This document shows, piece by piece, positions 40,771 through 47,977 of a stretch of 58,150 bases of DNA; positions within the stretch are counted from its first letter, which is position 1, and each line of letters starts with the position of its first letter. The stretch spans positions 1 through 58,150 of the forward strand of contig CAIKZH010000003.1 in assembly GCA_903831865.1 (NCBI GenBank). The letters are read 5' to 3'. The notes beneath the pieces are model-generated. The model was not told the origin of the DNA. It searched no databases and was given only the letters and a program-made list of their open reading frames with translations. Both the position numbers and the translations under genes were made by a program. Source of the DNA: an uncultured Coriobacteriia bacterium. GTDB lineage: Bacteria > Actinomycetota > Coriobacteriia > Anaerosomatales > PALSA-660.

Positions 40771-41663
40771 GACGTGGCGCCCGCTCCCTCCGAGTTGCCC
40801 GCGTCCTTCTGGCCCCTGCGGTAGATGCGCTGACGACATCTCTCGCTGCACCAGTCCCGACTCGCTCTCGCCCCCGTCGCGTCCCAGGGAAGCCCGCAGC
40901 CCTCGCAGGTGCGGTAGTCGCGGTTGCCGTCGATCGCGAGCGCGAGCTGCAACCACATCGCACCCAGAAGCGAACCGACCCGATAGGTCAGGCGCAGCCC
41001 CGCGCCGTAGGACTTGTTCGTGGCAGCGAGAGCGGGCGTGACATCCGCGTGCTTGAGGCCCTGGTTCACCTCGCTTGCCAGCATCGCCTGCACGATCTCG
41101 CGGTCGCTGCTGCTGGCGTCCACGATCAGTAGGCAGGAGTCCATGAGCTCGCCCTTCCAGCACTGCGGCGGGCCATTGGGATAGATGCCGAGCTCATCTC
41201 CCACGCGACGTGTCTCCCACATGCGTTCGATCAGCTCTGAGGGATTGCCGCCTCGCAGCTCGTCCCACATCTCGATGGCGAGCGCCACGCTCTCGCGCGC
41301 CTCGCCCCAGTCATCCTCGTCTCCCGCGTAGCCCTCAGGCAGGCCGCGCGCGGTCTTTGAGATCCTGTCGGGCAGAGGGTCGAGACTCCCATAGGCGCGC
41401 GCGAAGTCCGCGAACGCCTCGGGGGTGTCCTCGATCGCCGCGAAGATCCGGAACAGCGCCGGCTCATCTTTGAGCGGCGCGTAGGACTCGCCCTCGACGC
41501 CCACGAGCGCGACGGAGTCGCCGGCCGGAACAGCAACCTTGCCGTGCTGCGAGGCCCCGTGGTGAAGCGTCTTCCACTCCGCTTCCTGCAGCCGATGCCA
41601 CCGGAATGAGACCAGCTCCGCGATCGCCGGTTCCTGTCGCGCAAGTGTCACAGTATTGCTCAC
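40767..41663 (-). CDS. Zn-finger protein coupled to the integrase
   Basis: This 298-residue protein starts at GTG. Most of it is an unrecognised alpha-beta region (LVSFRWHRLQEAEWKTL, FADFARAYGSLDPL, PNGPPQCWKGELMDS). The C-terminus carries a clear zinc ribbon CEGCGLPWDATGARASRDWC followed by SERCRQRIYRRG, like CGNR-type fingers. It is translationally coupled to the integrase. Such proteins commonly accompany integrases in actinobacterial integrative elements; a role in regulation is inferred. Confidence 0.65.
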   Translation of the reverse strand: MSNTVTLARQEPAIAELVSFRWHRLQEAEWKTLHHGASQHGKVAVPAGDSVALVGVEGESYAPLKDEPALFRIFAAIEDTPEAFADFARAYGSLDPLPDRISKTARGLPEGYAGDEDDWGEARESVALAIEMWDELRGGNPSELIERMWETRRVGDELGIYPNGPPQCWKGELMDSCLLIVDASSSDREIVQAMLASEVNQGLKHADVTPALAATNKSYGAGLRLTYRVGSLLGAMWLQLALAIDGNRDYRTCEGCGLPWDATGARASRDWCSERCRQRIYRRGQKDAGNSEGAGATS

Positions 41664-41672
41664 CTCATACTG
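41651..41672. promoter_or_regulatory. Inverted-repeat operator candidate of the second element
   Basis: CAGTAT (41651-41656) and ATACTG (41667-41672) form a perfect inverted repeat with a 10-bp spacer. It overlaps the GTG start of the 40767-41663 gene and faces the XRE gene at 41747. The position suits a repressor site controlling the integrase operon. Confidence 0.4.
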
Positions 41673-41746
41673 TTGTTGTGTCCGTCGAGCGCATCATACA
41701 CTGGACGTGGCCTAGGCGAGAAGTCAAATGAGGAAAGGAAGTCGCG

Positions 41747-41962
41747 ATGCTCCGGCTCGAAAGGGAAAGGGTGCGTGCGGGACTGAGCCGCTCGGCACTC
41801 GCGCGTCTCGCTCTGATGCACTCGGCCACGGTCGGACAGATCGAGAACGGCTACATCGGGCGCCCCTACCCCGTGCAGCTCGCCAAGCTCGCGAGTGCGC
41901 TCATGTTCGAAGGTGAGCCGGCAGATCTGCTGGACCAGGTGCGCGCAGATGACGACGAGTAG
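41747..41962 (+). CDS. XRE-type HTH regulator of the second element
   Basis: This 71-residue protein reads LERERVRAGLSRSALARLAL, then HSATVGQIENGYIGRPYPVQ and LAKLASALM, a full XRE HTH. GGAAAGGAAG lies before the ATG. It is divergent from the integrase operon, the usual place of the element repressor. Confidence 0.75.
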   Translation: MLRLERERVRAGLSRSALARLALMHSATVGQIENGYIGRPYPVQLAKLASALMFEGEPADLLDQVRADDDE

Positions 41963-42179
41963 CGCACCGAAGCTCGAGGATCTGCCTGACGTGATCCCCG
42001 TAAAGACGGTAGCCGCCTTCCTCGGGTGCGCGGAGAACACCTGCTACGCCGCGATACGGGCCGGCGCGCTGCCGGCCGTGAGACTCGGCCGTCGGCTGCT
42101 CGTGCCGAAGGCGAGCCTGATGCGCTTCCTTCACGGCACAACGCACACCGAGTCCACGATCGACACACAAGGCCGATGA
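41949..42179 (+). CDS. Excisionase-like HTH protein of the second element
   Basis: This 76-residue protein overlaps the XRE gene by 14 bp. LEDLPDVIPVKTVAAFLGCA followed by ENTCYAAIRAGALPAVRLGR and RLLVPKASLMRFL is the HTH_17/excisionase pattern, matching the layout of the prophage gene at 36891. The frame continues upstream, but that part shadows the XRE gene. Confidence 0.7.
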   Translation: MTTSSAPKLEDLPDVIPVKTVAAFLGCAENTCYAAIRAGALPAVRLGRRLLVPKASLMRFLHGTTHTESTIDTQGR

Positions 42180-42186
42180 CGCGGCC

Positions 42187-43020
42187 ATGAAGCTCTCGGA
42201 CCGCATGCTTCGAGCCGACGTGTTCACCGACGGTCGCCTGATCCGCGTCTCGCCGGGTGCGCGGCTGCTGGCCATGGTGCTCGATCCGGTTGCTGAGGCC
42301 ACGGGAGTGGTTCGCCGGGACCCCGACGAGATCCGCAGCAGCGCGGCGCTGTTCCTGGCTGACGAGGAGGGCATGCCCCCAACCGCGGAGCAGATCGAGA
42401 AGTGGGTCGAGGAGCTCGTGGCCCGTGGCTGGGCGCTGGCCTATGAAGTCGGGTCCATGCGACTGCTCTACCTGCGGGGATTCGGCGCCCGTCAGAAGGG
42501 CGCCAACGTCTGCATAGGAGTGAGCCAGACCACCGGGGAGATCGAGCAACATCTGCCGACGCCGCCGTGCGTGACACTCGTCCCCCACCATGAGAAGACG
42601 AGGGACAAAGCGGGACACGAGGTGGAGCTGCGGCTTCGCAAGATGCTGCCCCGCCACTGCCAGGACGCGGGTGCCTGCCCGTGTGAGAGGTTCACCAACC
42701 CTTCGCCTACCCACCCCGAACAAGTAAGTAGAGGTAATGGGATTGAACTTGACCTGAGGGCATTTGAAATCCAACCAGATGAAGATGTGGATGGTCATCT
42801 CAGTGAAGGGGAGCGCGAGGGGGAGCTCGACGCGGAGCTTGCGAGACTCTCGGCCGAGTTCGGTCCCGAGATCGCGACGCAGGCGCTCTTCAAGGAACAG
42901 CTCACCTCGAGGAAGTGCGACCCTCCCAGAGCTGTGAGCGCAGCCATGGTTCGAGTGCGATGTGAGGCGCTGGTGCAGCAGGACATAGAAGCAAGGGCGC
43001 ACGGAGAAGGCTTCGGGTGA
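42187..43020 (+). CDS. Replication-initiator-like protein of the second element
   Basis: This 277-residue protein begins MKLSDRMLRADVFTDGRLIR and continues with winged-helix-like sequence (GARLLAMVLDPVAEATGVVR, EKWVEELVARGWALAYEVG, MRLLYLRGFGARQKG). The layout parallels the prophage initiator at 33602. A lower-GC stretch at about 42718-42800 interrupts the otherwise GC-rich gene and may hold an origin. A C-terminal helical region follows. Its stop overlaps the HNH start (GTGA). Confidence 0.6.
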   Translation: MKLSDRMLRADVFTDGRLIRVSPGARLLAMVLDPVAEATGVVRRDPDEIRSSAALFLADEEGMPPTAEQIEKWVEELVARGWALAYEVGSMRLLYLRGFGARQKGANVCIGVSQTTGEIEQHLPTPPCVTLVPHHEKTRDKAGHEVELRLRKMLPRHCQDAGACPCERFTNPSPTHPEQVSRGNGIELDLRAFEIQPDEDVDGHLSEGEREGELDAELARLSAEFGPEIATQALFKEQLTSRKCDPPRAVSAAMVRVRCEALVQQDIEARAHGEGFG

Positions 43021-43208
43021 GCGCGTCGGGCTGCGGTCGCCGGCTCAAGGGGCACCTCTTCCCCGACGGGGCGCGGCGGGAGTGCGATCACGTCGTCGCG
43101 CTCTCGGATGGCGGGTCGAACGCCGGGGAGAACCTGCGCTGCCGTTGCCTGGCCTGCCACTATCCCAAAACCGCGAAGGATCGCGGGGTCCGGGGGCAGG
43201 ACAGGTGA
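43017..43208 (+). CDS. Short HNH endonuclease, related to 30872-31324
   Basis: This 63-residue protein starts at GTG, overlapping the initiator stop. It has CGRRLKGHLFPDGARRECDH and LSDGGSNAGENLRCRCLACH, followed by PKT, with the HNH Asp-His and Asn in place. Compared with the prophage HNH it keeps only the C-terminal half, lacking the two N-terminal ribbons and the first CxxC. It could be a minimal enzyme or a truncated one. The 231 bp downstream precede the DUF262 gene. Confidence 0.7.
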   Translation: MSASGCGRRLKGHLFPDGARRECDHVVALSDGGSNAGENLRCRCLACHYPKTAKDRGVRGQDR

Positions 43209-43360
43209 GACTCGTTGACGGCGGAGACTGTGAGGCCCATGGTCCGGACATCACCGGCCCCCTGGGGCCGCCGACCTTCTCGTCCGCCGCACGCCGCCGC
43301 GGGCACGCAGGCGCCTCACGAAGCGAGCAGTCGTATCATTTGCTTGCACCGAGTGCTTGT

Positions 43361-43379
43361 GACCTGCCTCGCGCAGGTC
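43361..43379. promoter_or_regulatory. Palindrome upstream of the DUF262 gene
   Basis: GACCTGC-ctcgc-GCAGGTC is a perfect 7-bp inverted repeat with a 5-base loop, 61 bases before the ATG at 43440. It may be an operator or a leader hairpin; no U-tract follows. Confidence 0.35.
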
Positions 43380-43439
43380 CGCGCGATCCTTGCTAGGCGT
43401 CGTGGGCCGACTTCCTTTCCGGATGCCTGGGGGTATCGG

Positions 43440-44936
43440 ATGGACATGAGATCTGAGCGTCGGGCGCTCGACAAGCTGTACAAGCGCCGAGACCGGTATG
43501 ACATTCCCGATTGGCAGCGCGACGAAGTCTGGTCGGTCGACAAGAAGCGTCGACTCATAGACAGCATCCTTCGCGGCTGGAAGCTGCCGAAGTTCTACTT
43601 CCAGAAGACCCACGACAACCCCGATGAGTTCGACGTCGTTGACGGCCAGCAACGCCTGACAGCGATTTGGGAGTTCCTTGATGGGGAGTTCTCGCTGTCG
43701 GCGGAATCGGCCACTGAGTTCGGCGGCGAGCGTTATGAAGACCTCCAGGAGGACGTCTCGGACGCGTTCGACGACTACGAGATCGAGTACGACGAGATTA
43801 CCAACGCGACGGACGAAGACGTCAAGGAGTTCTTCCAGAGACTCCAGGAGGGTCTGCCCCTGACGAGCAGCGAGAAGCTCAACTCGGTCCACAGCAAACT
43901 CCGCGACTTCTGCGCCAAGGCCGCGAAGGATCCGTTCTTCTCGAAGACGACCGTGATTGCGGACAAGCGCTATGCACACTTTGACATCGTCGCCAAAGTC
44001 ACCGCCCTCGAGATCGAGGGGCTGGACGCGGGTCTTCGCTATGAGGACGTCCGAAAGGTCTTCATCGACAACGCGTCGTTCTCGTCGCAGTCTGCGGCTG
44101 CCAAGCGAGTCAGCGGAGCGATCAAGTTCCTGCGGGAGAACTTCCCTGAATCGTTCAAGCCCTTCCGCAATCGCACGATTGTCCAATCGGTCATCACACT
44201 TGTCTGCCACCTCCGTGAGGCGGGGCTCACGGCAGAGCAAGGCGAGATGCTGAGGGACTTCATCGTGTTCTTCCTGGGTGAGCTCAACAGGCAGGTGGAA
44301 CTCGGACAGAAGGCGACCGATTCGGACTTCTTGGACTTCCAGCGCACGGTCAATGCGAACGTGAAGACTGGTGCCAGAACCCGGCAGACGATCCTGCTGC
44401 GCAAGCTCTTCCAGAGGCATCCTCAGTTCTTCAGCGCCCTGAGCCAGTCGGCAGATCTTGCGGCGGGAGTCAATGACAGCATCGGGAAGCTTGCGACCTC
44501 TGTGCGAGAGTTGGTCGCCGCAAGCAACGACCGATATGCAGCGCGAAATGGCGGCGACCTATTCAAGCCTACGAACAAGACGGCGAGCTCCCTAGCTGGC
44601 CTTGGGGTGCCGGTCACGTCGGTCGAGGAGTACAAGGCATTCATCGACAACCTGTACTTCGTCTTCTGGGAGGGGCCCGGCCAGCGCCTCGATGGCCAGG
44701 TCCCATCTTCGTTCGTCGATGTGAACGACCTGAGGACGATGCTCCAGCACGACGTCGATCACGGCAAGGGCGCCAAGGCTGCCGCAAAGCGCAGACATCT
44801 GGGATCCGTCTTCGCACGGTATGCAGGCGTGTCGTCGCCTGATGCGATAGACCCTGCGGCCTTTCCCGTCGTGCAGGCGAATGTACTTGGCGCCCTCGAG
44901 TCGGACTTGAGCGCGCTTGCCAAGTCGCTCATTTAG
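43440..44936 (+). CDS. DUF262 (GmrSD-N/ParB-like) protein
   Basis: The gene encodes 498 residues from ATG 43440; the longer open frame upstream looks non-coding. The N-terminal 150 residues are a DUF262 domain: RYDIPDWQRDEVWSVDKKRR, LIDSILRGWKLPKFYF, VVDGQQRLTAIWEF (DGQQR near 66-70) and LTSSEKLNS. DUF262 is the nucleotide-dependent ParB/Srx-like domain of GmrSD, BrxU and other anti-phage proteins. The C-terminal 300 residues are helical and unrecognised; no DUF1524/HNH partner domain is present in the chain. The neighbouring gene encodes a PIN nuclease, and together they look like cargo of a defence type. Confidence 0.8.
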   Translation: MDMRSERRALDKLYKRRDRYDIPDWQRDEVWSVDKKRRLIDSILRGWKLPKFYFQKTHDNPDEFDVVDGQQRLTAIWEFLDGEFSLSAESATEFGGERYEDLQEDVSDAFDDYEIEYDEITNATDEDVKEFFQRLQEGLPLTSSEKLNSVHSKLRDFCAKAAKDPFFSKTTVIADKRYAHFDIVAKVTALEIEGLDAGLRYEDVRKVFIDNASFSSQSAAAKRVSGAIKFLRENFPESFKPFRNRTIVQSVITLVCHLREAGLTAEQGEMLRDFIVFFLGELNRQVELGQKATDSDFLDFQRTVNANVKTGARTRQTILLRKLFQRHPQFFSALSQSADLAAGVNDSIGKLATSVRELVAASNDRYAARNGGDLFKPTNKTASSLAGLGVPVTSVEEYKAFIDNLYFVFWEGPGQRLDGQVPSSFVDVNDLRTMLQHDVDHGKGAKAAAKRRHLGSVFARYAGVSSPDAIDPAAFPVVQANVLGALESDLSALAKSLI

Positions 44937-45011
44937 CAGTGTGCGACCACAGGTAGATCTCAGGACGCTCGACGCCTAGCGCATACTGGTGGCCACGGGC
45001 ACGAGGCTTGA

Positions 45012-45941
45012 GTGCAACACACAGGGAGACAGGGGGGCGAAGACTTGGCGAGCACCGCGGGCCTACTGCGGCAGGCGCTCGATGCCGTCACGGACGGACT
45101 TGATAGTCTCATTCGGACCCTGCCCATAAAGGACAATCGCTGGCATGAGCCGGGCATCGTCTATGTCGCCCCGGACTACGCCTGGGGAGACATCGCAGCC
45201 GGCGAGCGCGCCCAACAGCTATCACTCAAGCGCTCCTACGACCTTGTGTCCGAGCGTCTGCGGCTGCTAGTGGCTGGAGCGCCTGAGGAACTAACCCGCC
45301 AGCTTGCGGATGCGGACGTCGCCTTTCGAGTGTGGGTTGAGCTCGACTACTCGAACTGGCACTTGTCGCCCAGCTCTGATTCAAATGTAGAAGCGCTCCG
45401 AGCGGATGCGGCCGCAATCTCAAGAATTCTGGACATCGTTGAACGCCTCGGTGCCGGAGAGACGTTCGCGATTCCGGACACGAATAGCCTGCTGAGGGCG
45501 CCTGACCCTGTCGCCTACCGTGACGTACTTGGGCAGAACGAGTTCACCTTCACTCTCCTGCCGACGGTGCTCGGCGAACTTGATCGGTTGAAGATCGAAC
45601 ACAGGAATCCCGACGTGCGCGACAAGGCCAAAGCCGTGATTGGCCGCATCAAGGGATGGCGCAATCAGGGGACGCTGTCTGCTGGCGTGAAGGTGGATCA
45701 GTCGATTACCGTCCGCGCCCTGCACGCGGAGCCGGACATGAACGACACGCTGTCGTGGCTCGACCCGGCCGTCGACGATGATCGGATCATCGCGGGCGTT
45801 CTCGCAATCCAGGCGGAGCATCCCGGGGCGCGAGCCGTCCTCATAACCGGCGACATCAACCTGATGAACAAGTCGGATGCCGCGCTAGTGGAGACCGCAG
45901 AGGCTCCCCAACGGGCGCGTCCAGCGGACGGCGCAGGCTAG
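45012..45941 (+). CDS. PIN-domain nuclease with N-terminal helical region
   Basis: This 309-residue protein begins with TTG or a nearby start. The N-terminal half is helical (LLRQALDAVTDGLDSLIRTL, SYDLVSERLRLLVAGA). The C-terminal half is a PIN RNase: FAIPDTNSLLR (first Asp near 155), LPTVLGELDRLK (Glu), DPAVDDDRIIAGVLAIQ (Asp) and VLITGDINLMNKS (Asp). These four acidic positions form the metal site of PIN enzymes. It follows the DUF262 gene by 75 bp in the same direction. RNA cleavage on infection is a reasonable guess. Confidence 0.75.
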   Translation: MQHTGRQGGEDLASTAGLLRQALDAVTDGLDSLIRTLPIKDNRWHEPGIVYVAPDYAWGDIAAGERAQQLSLKRSYDLVSERLRLLVAGAPEELTRQLADADVAFRVWVELDYSNWHLSPSSDSNVEALRADAAAISRILDIVERLGAGETFAIPDTNSLLRAPDPVAYRDVLGQNEFTFTLLPTVLGELDRLKIEHRNPDVRDKAKAVIGRIKGWRNQGTLSAGVKVDQSITVRALHAEPDMNDTLSWLDPAVDDDRIIAGVLAIQAEHPGARAVLITGDINLMNKSDAALVETAEAPQRARPADGAG

Positions 45942-46056
45942 GCGAGCGACGAAGAGAAGCGTCGCGGCCCGCCGCAGACGCGCTGACCGTTGGGCGGAAT
46001 CGCTGGCCCGTCGTCGGCGTTTCGCAACGGGTCGTTGCAGAAGGAGGTGCGCGGTC

Positions 46057-46518
46057 TTGCAGGCGGCCAGGCGACTGATCGTTCGCGCACTCAACGGGCT
46101 CTGCGGCTTGGTCGACGCGGTCGCTTACCGGCCGGTCGTGGTTCGCTTCGGCAGGCCACTCCCGCACCGCTGGAACTGCAACTTGGCGCGACTCTCGATG
46201 CGGCTGGATGAGCGCTGGGGTACCGGATACTGGAACGGAGACGGTCCGCAGCCGGGGGAGCCGTGCGAGGCGTGCGGCCGGAGGCCGGCGCTGTTCTTCA
46301 TCGGCGGCTACGCGGACGATCCCGACTTGGAAGAGCCCGTTGAGGTGGGCGACGACGACTACTTCTTCGCTCACCGGGAGGTCGCCCTCTGCGGCTGGTG
46401 CAAGCTCCCCCCACACGACGCCCCCTTCGGAAGTGAGGCGGAGTTGCAGCAGGCGCTTCGGGCGGCGGCTGAGAGGTCGACGCGTTGGGGATGGCGCTGG
46501 AGGCCGACTTGGGAGTAG
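46057..46518 (+). CDS. Zn-ribbon protein of unknown function
   Basis: This 153-residue protein begins at TTG with GGAGG 8-9 bases upstream. CEACGRRPALFFIGG followed 40 residues later by VALCGWCKLPPHDAP gives two CxxC knuckles separated by an acidic loop (DDPDLEEPVEVGDDDYF). The N-terminus is basic. I recognise no family. It lies downstream of the PIN gene in the cargo region. Confidence 0.6.
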   Translation: MQAARRLIVRALNGLCGLVDAVAYRPVVVRFGRPLPHRWNCNLARLSMRLDERWGTGYWNGDGPQPGEPCEACGRRPALFFIGGYADDPDLEEPVEVGDDDYFFAHREVALCGWCKLPPHDAPFGSEAELQQALRAAAERSTRWGWRWRPTWE

Positions 46519-46653
46519 CTGGGCTCGGCACAGTCTGCGGGAGATCCGCCCAACAACCGCATCCTTAGCGGACGGCGTAAGCTGGAGCAAGAAGGAAGTG
46601 CTGTGGTCCGCCGCAGATGCAGACCACGTTGGGCGTGCCAAAGGGGGGAGCTG

Positions 46654-46929
46654 GTGGACGATTCCAAGTATGAGCGTCGCGTGACGCTGCTCTGCCCGAC
46701 CTGCGGATCAGACCAGTTCGCTTTCGACGATGACGATGAATCCGCTCCAGTGACATGCTCGAACTGCGGTCGTCAGACCACGCGTGAGGCCCTCATCGAG
46801 GAGAACTCCGAAAACATCGAGTCTCACGTTGCCGAGATCGGCGAAGAGGTCGTCGCAGACGCAGCCAAGGACCTGAACAAGTCGCTTCGCGATGCCTTTC
46901 GCGGCAGCAAGAACATCCGGCTTGAGTGA
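46654..46929 (+). CDS. Small Zn-ribbon protein paired with a membrane protein
   Basis: This 91-residue protein starts at GTG with GGGGGAG 4 bases upstream. RVTLLCPTCGSDQFAFDDDD and PVTCSNCGRQTTREALIEEN give a four-cysteine ribbon, then an acidic/helical tail (SENIESHVAEIGEEVVADAA) that ends FRGSKNIRLE. I remember similar short ribbon proteins from accessory regions of other bacteria, but no function. It overlaps the next gene. Confidence 0.65.
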   Translation: MDDSKYERRVTLLCPTCGSDQFAFDDDDESAPVTCSNCGRQTTREALIEENSENIESHVAEIGEEVVADAAKDLNKSLRDAFRGSKNIRLE

Positions 46930-47402
46930 TGGCTCTCTCCTTCACCATCAGCGACGTGCTTGCCGCCCTCGCACTGGTTCTCTCATTGGTTGCGACCGTT
47001 GCGACCGCCCGCTTCAACGCGCGGCAGAAGTCCCTAATCGAGAGTCAGGAGCTGCTGAACCGGCGGCTATTGGCTCGTGAGCAAAGCGAGGCTGCAGCGA
47101 GCGAGCAGGCTGACTTGTCGGCCAGCCTTGTGAAAGTCGGGCAGAGCAACTGGCGCTTGAAGATCTACAACCGGGGCAAGGCGGCGGCGCGCAACGTTAC
47201 GATCACCACGGCGGAAGATGACGACTTGCTGATCCAGGAGGATGTGGTTTCGAAGTTTCCGCTGGAGCTTCTGGAGCCGGCGCACGGGGTGGACCTGATC
47301 TCACTCATCCATTTGGGCTCCAAGAGCAAGCACGAGGTCACCCTTGGCTGGAGCGACGACTTCAGGGACTCCAACACAAAGACCGTGTACGTGACGATCT
47401 AG
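46926..47402 (+). CDS. Membrane-anchored protein with a beta-sandwich-like domain
   Basis: This 158-residue protein has one hydrophobic helix at about 9-28 (VLAALALVLSLVATVATARF). A coiled-coil stretch (NARQKSLIESQELLNRRLLA) follows, then a beta-rich C-terminal domain (WRLKIYNRGKAAARNVTITT, KSKHEVTLGWSDDF). It overlaps the zinc-ribbon gene by 4 nt and probably works with it at the membrane. Unknown function. Confidence 0.65.
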   Translation: MMALSFTISDVLAALALVLSLVATVATARFNARQKSLIESQELLNRRLLAREQSEAAASEQADLSASLVKVGQSNWRLKIYNRGKAAARNVTITTAEDDDLLIQEDVVSKFPLELLEPAHGVDLISLIHLGSKSKHEVTLGWSDDFRDSNTKTVYVTI

Positions 47403-47487
47403 CGTAGCAGTGAACCTCTGGTTCAAGCTCGAAGAGCAACACGTGGGACCTGCCTCGTCACGACTCCAATCCAGAGAGCGGCACAGG

Positions 47488-47540
47488 GGTACGGGGGGTG
47501 GAATCTCTAGCGCCCTCTTGCGCCGACCCTGCCTGGCCGC
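47488..47540 (+). repeat. Packaging-region repeat, copy C (partial)
   Basis: It runs from GGTACGGGGGGTGGAATCTC through TAGCGCCCTCTTGCGCCGAC to CCTGCCTG. It matches the first 50 bases or so of copies A and B and then diverges, without their hairpins. It lies in a 222-bp gap (47403-47624) with no other feature. Confidence 0.55.
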
Positions 47541-47624
47541 TCTTGTGGCTAGCGCCCATGTGCAGGCTCTGGCAATGAATCGCGCGGACGCCGTTACGCA
47601 AGCCGGTGACAGAGCCTCGGGCGA

Positions 47625-47897
47625 CTAGTAGTCGAGCGCGTGCCTGCCGGTCGGACTGTTCGAGCAGTTGCCACCTACCTGGCTGGCGTCGGCCCCACAA
47701 AAGACACATCGGCCCGGATTGCCCCCGATGATGTGCCTCTGGGTTGGACTACTGGGGCACGTGCCGCCTACCTGACTGGCGTCAACCCCGCAGAAGCGGC
47801 ACTTTGACGGGTCGCTAATCACATGCCTCCCGGTCGGACTGTTCGAGCAGTTGCCGCCCACCTGACTGTCATCGATGCCGCAATAGACGCATGCCAT
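47625..47897 (-). CDS. Three-repeat Cys/His zinc-binding protein
   Basis: This 90-residue protein is made of three tandem units of about 30 residues. Each reads C-x2-CG-(I/V/A)-D-(D/A)SQVGG-(N/T)-C-(S/P)-x-SPT-x-RH. Each unit supplies three Cys and one His, a likely zinc site, so the protein is almost entirely zinc knuckles (MACVYCGIDDSQVGGNCSNS is the first). The repeats are nearly identical, suggesting recent duplication. No family name is known to me. It is the first gene leftward of the composite gene at 47978. Confidence 0.65.
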   Translation of the reverse strand: MACVYCGIDDSQVGGNCSNSPTGRHVISDPSKCRFCGVDASQVGGTCPSSPTQRHIIGGNPGRCVFCGADASQVGGNCSNSPTGRHALDY

Positions 47898-47977
47898 GAT
47901 TGCCCTCCTTGCTTGCCGTTGCTGACGAATGCTCGCGTACCAGGATTACCTTGAGCAGTGCCAACGGACTCGACCAG

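Noticed and set aside
47410-47628. 72-codon plus-strand frame over repeat copy C
   Set aside because: It spans the non-coding repeat shared with copies A and B, where the frame is not conserved.
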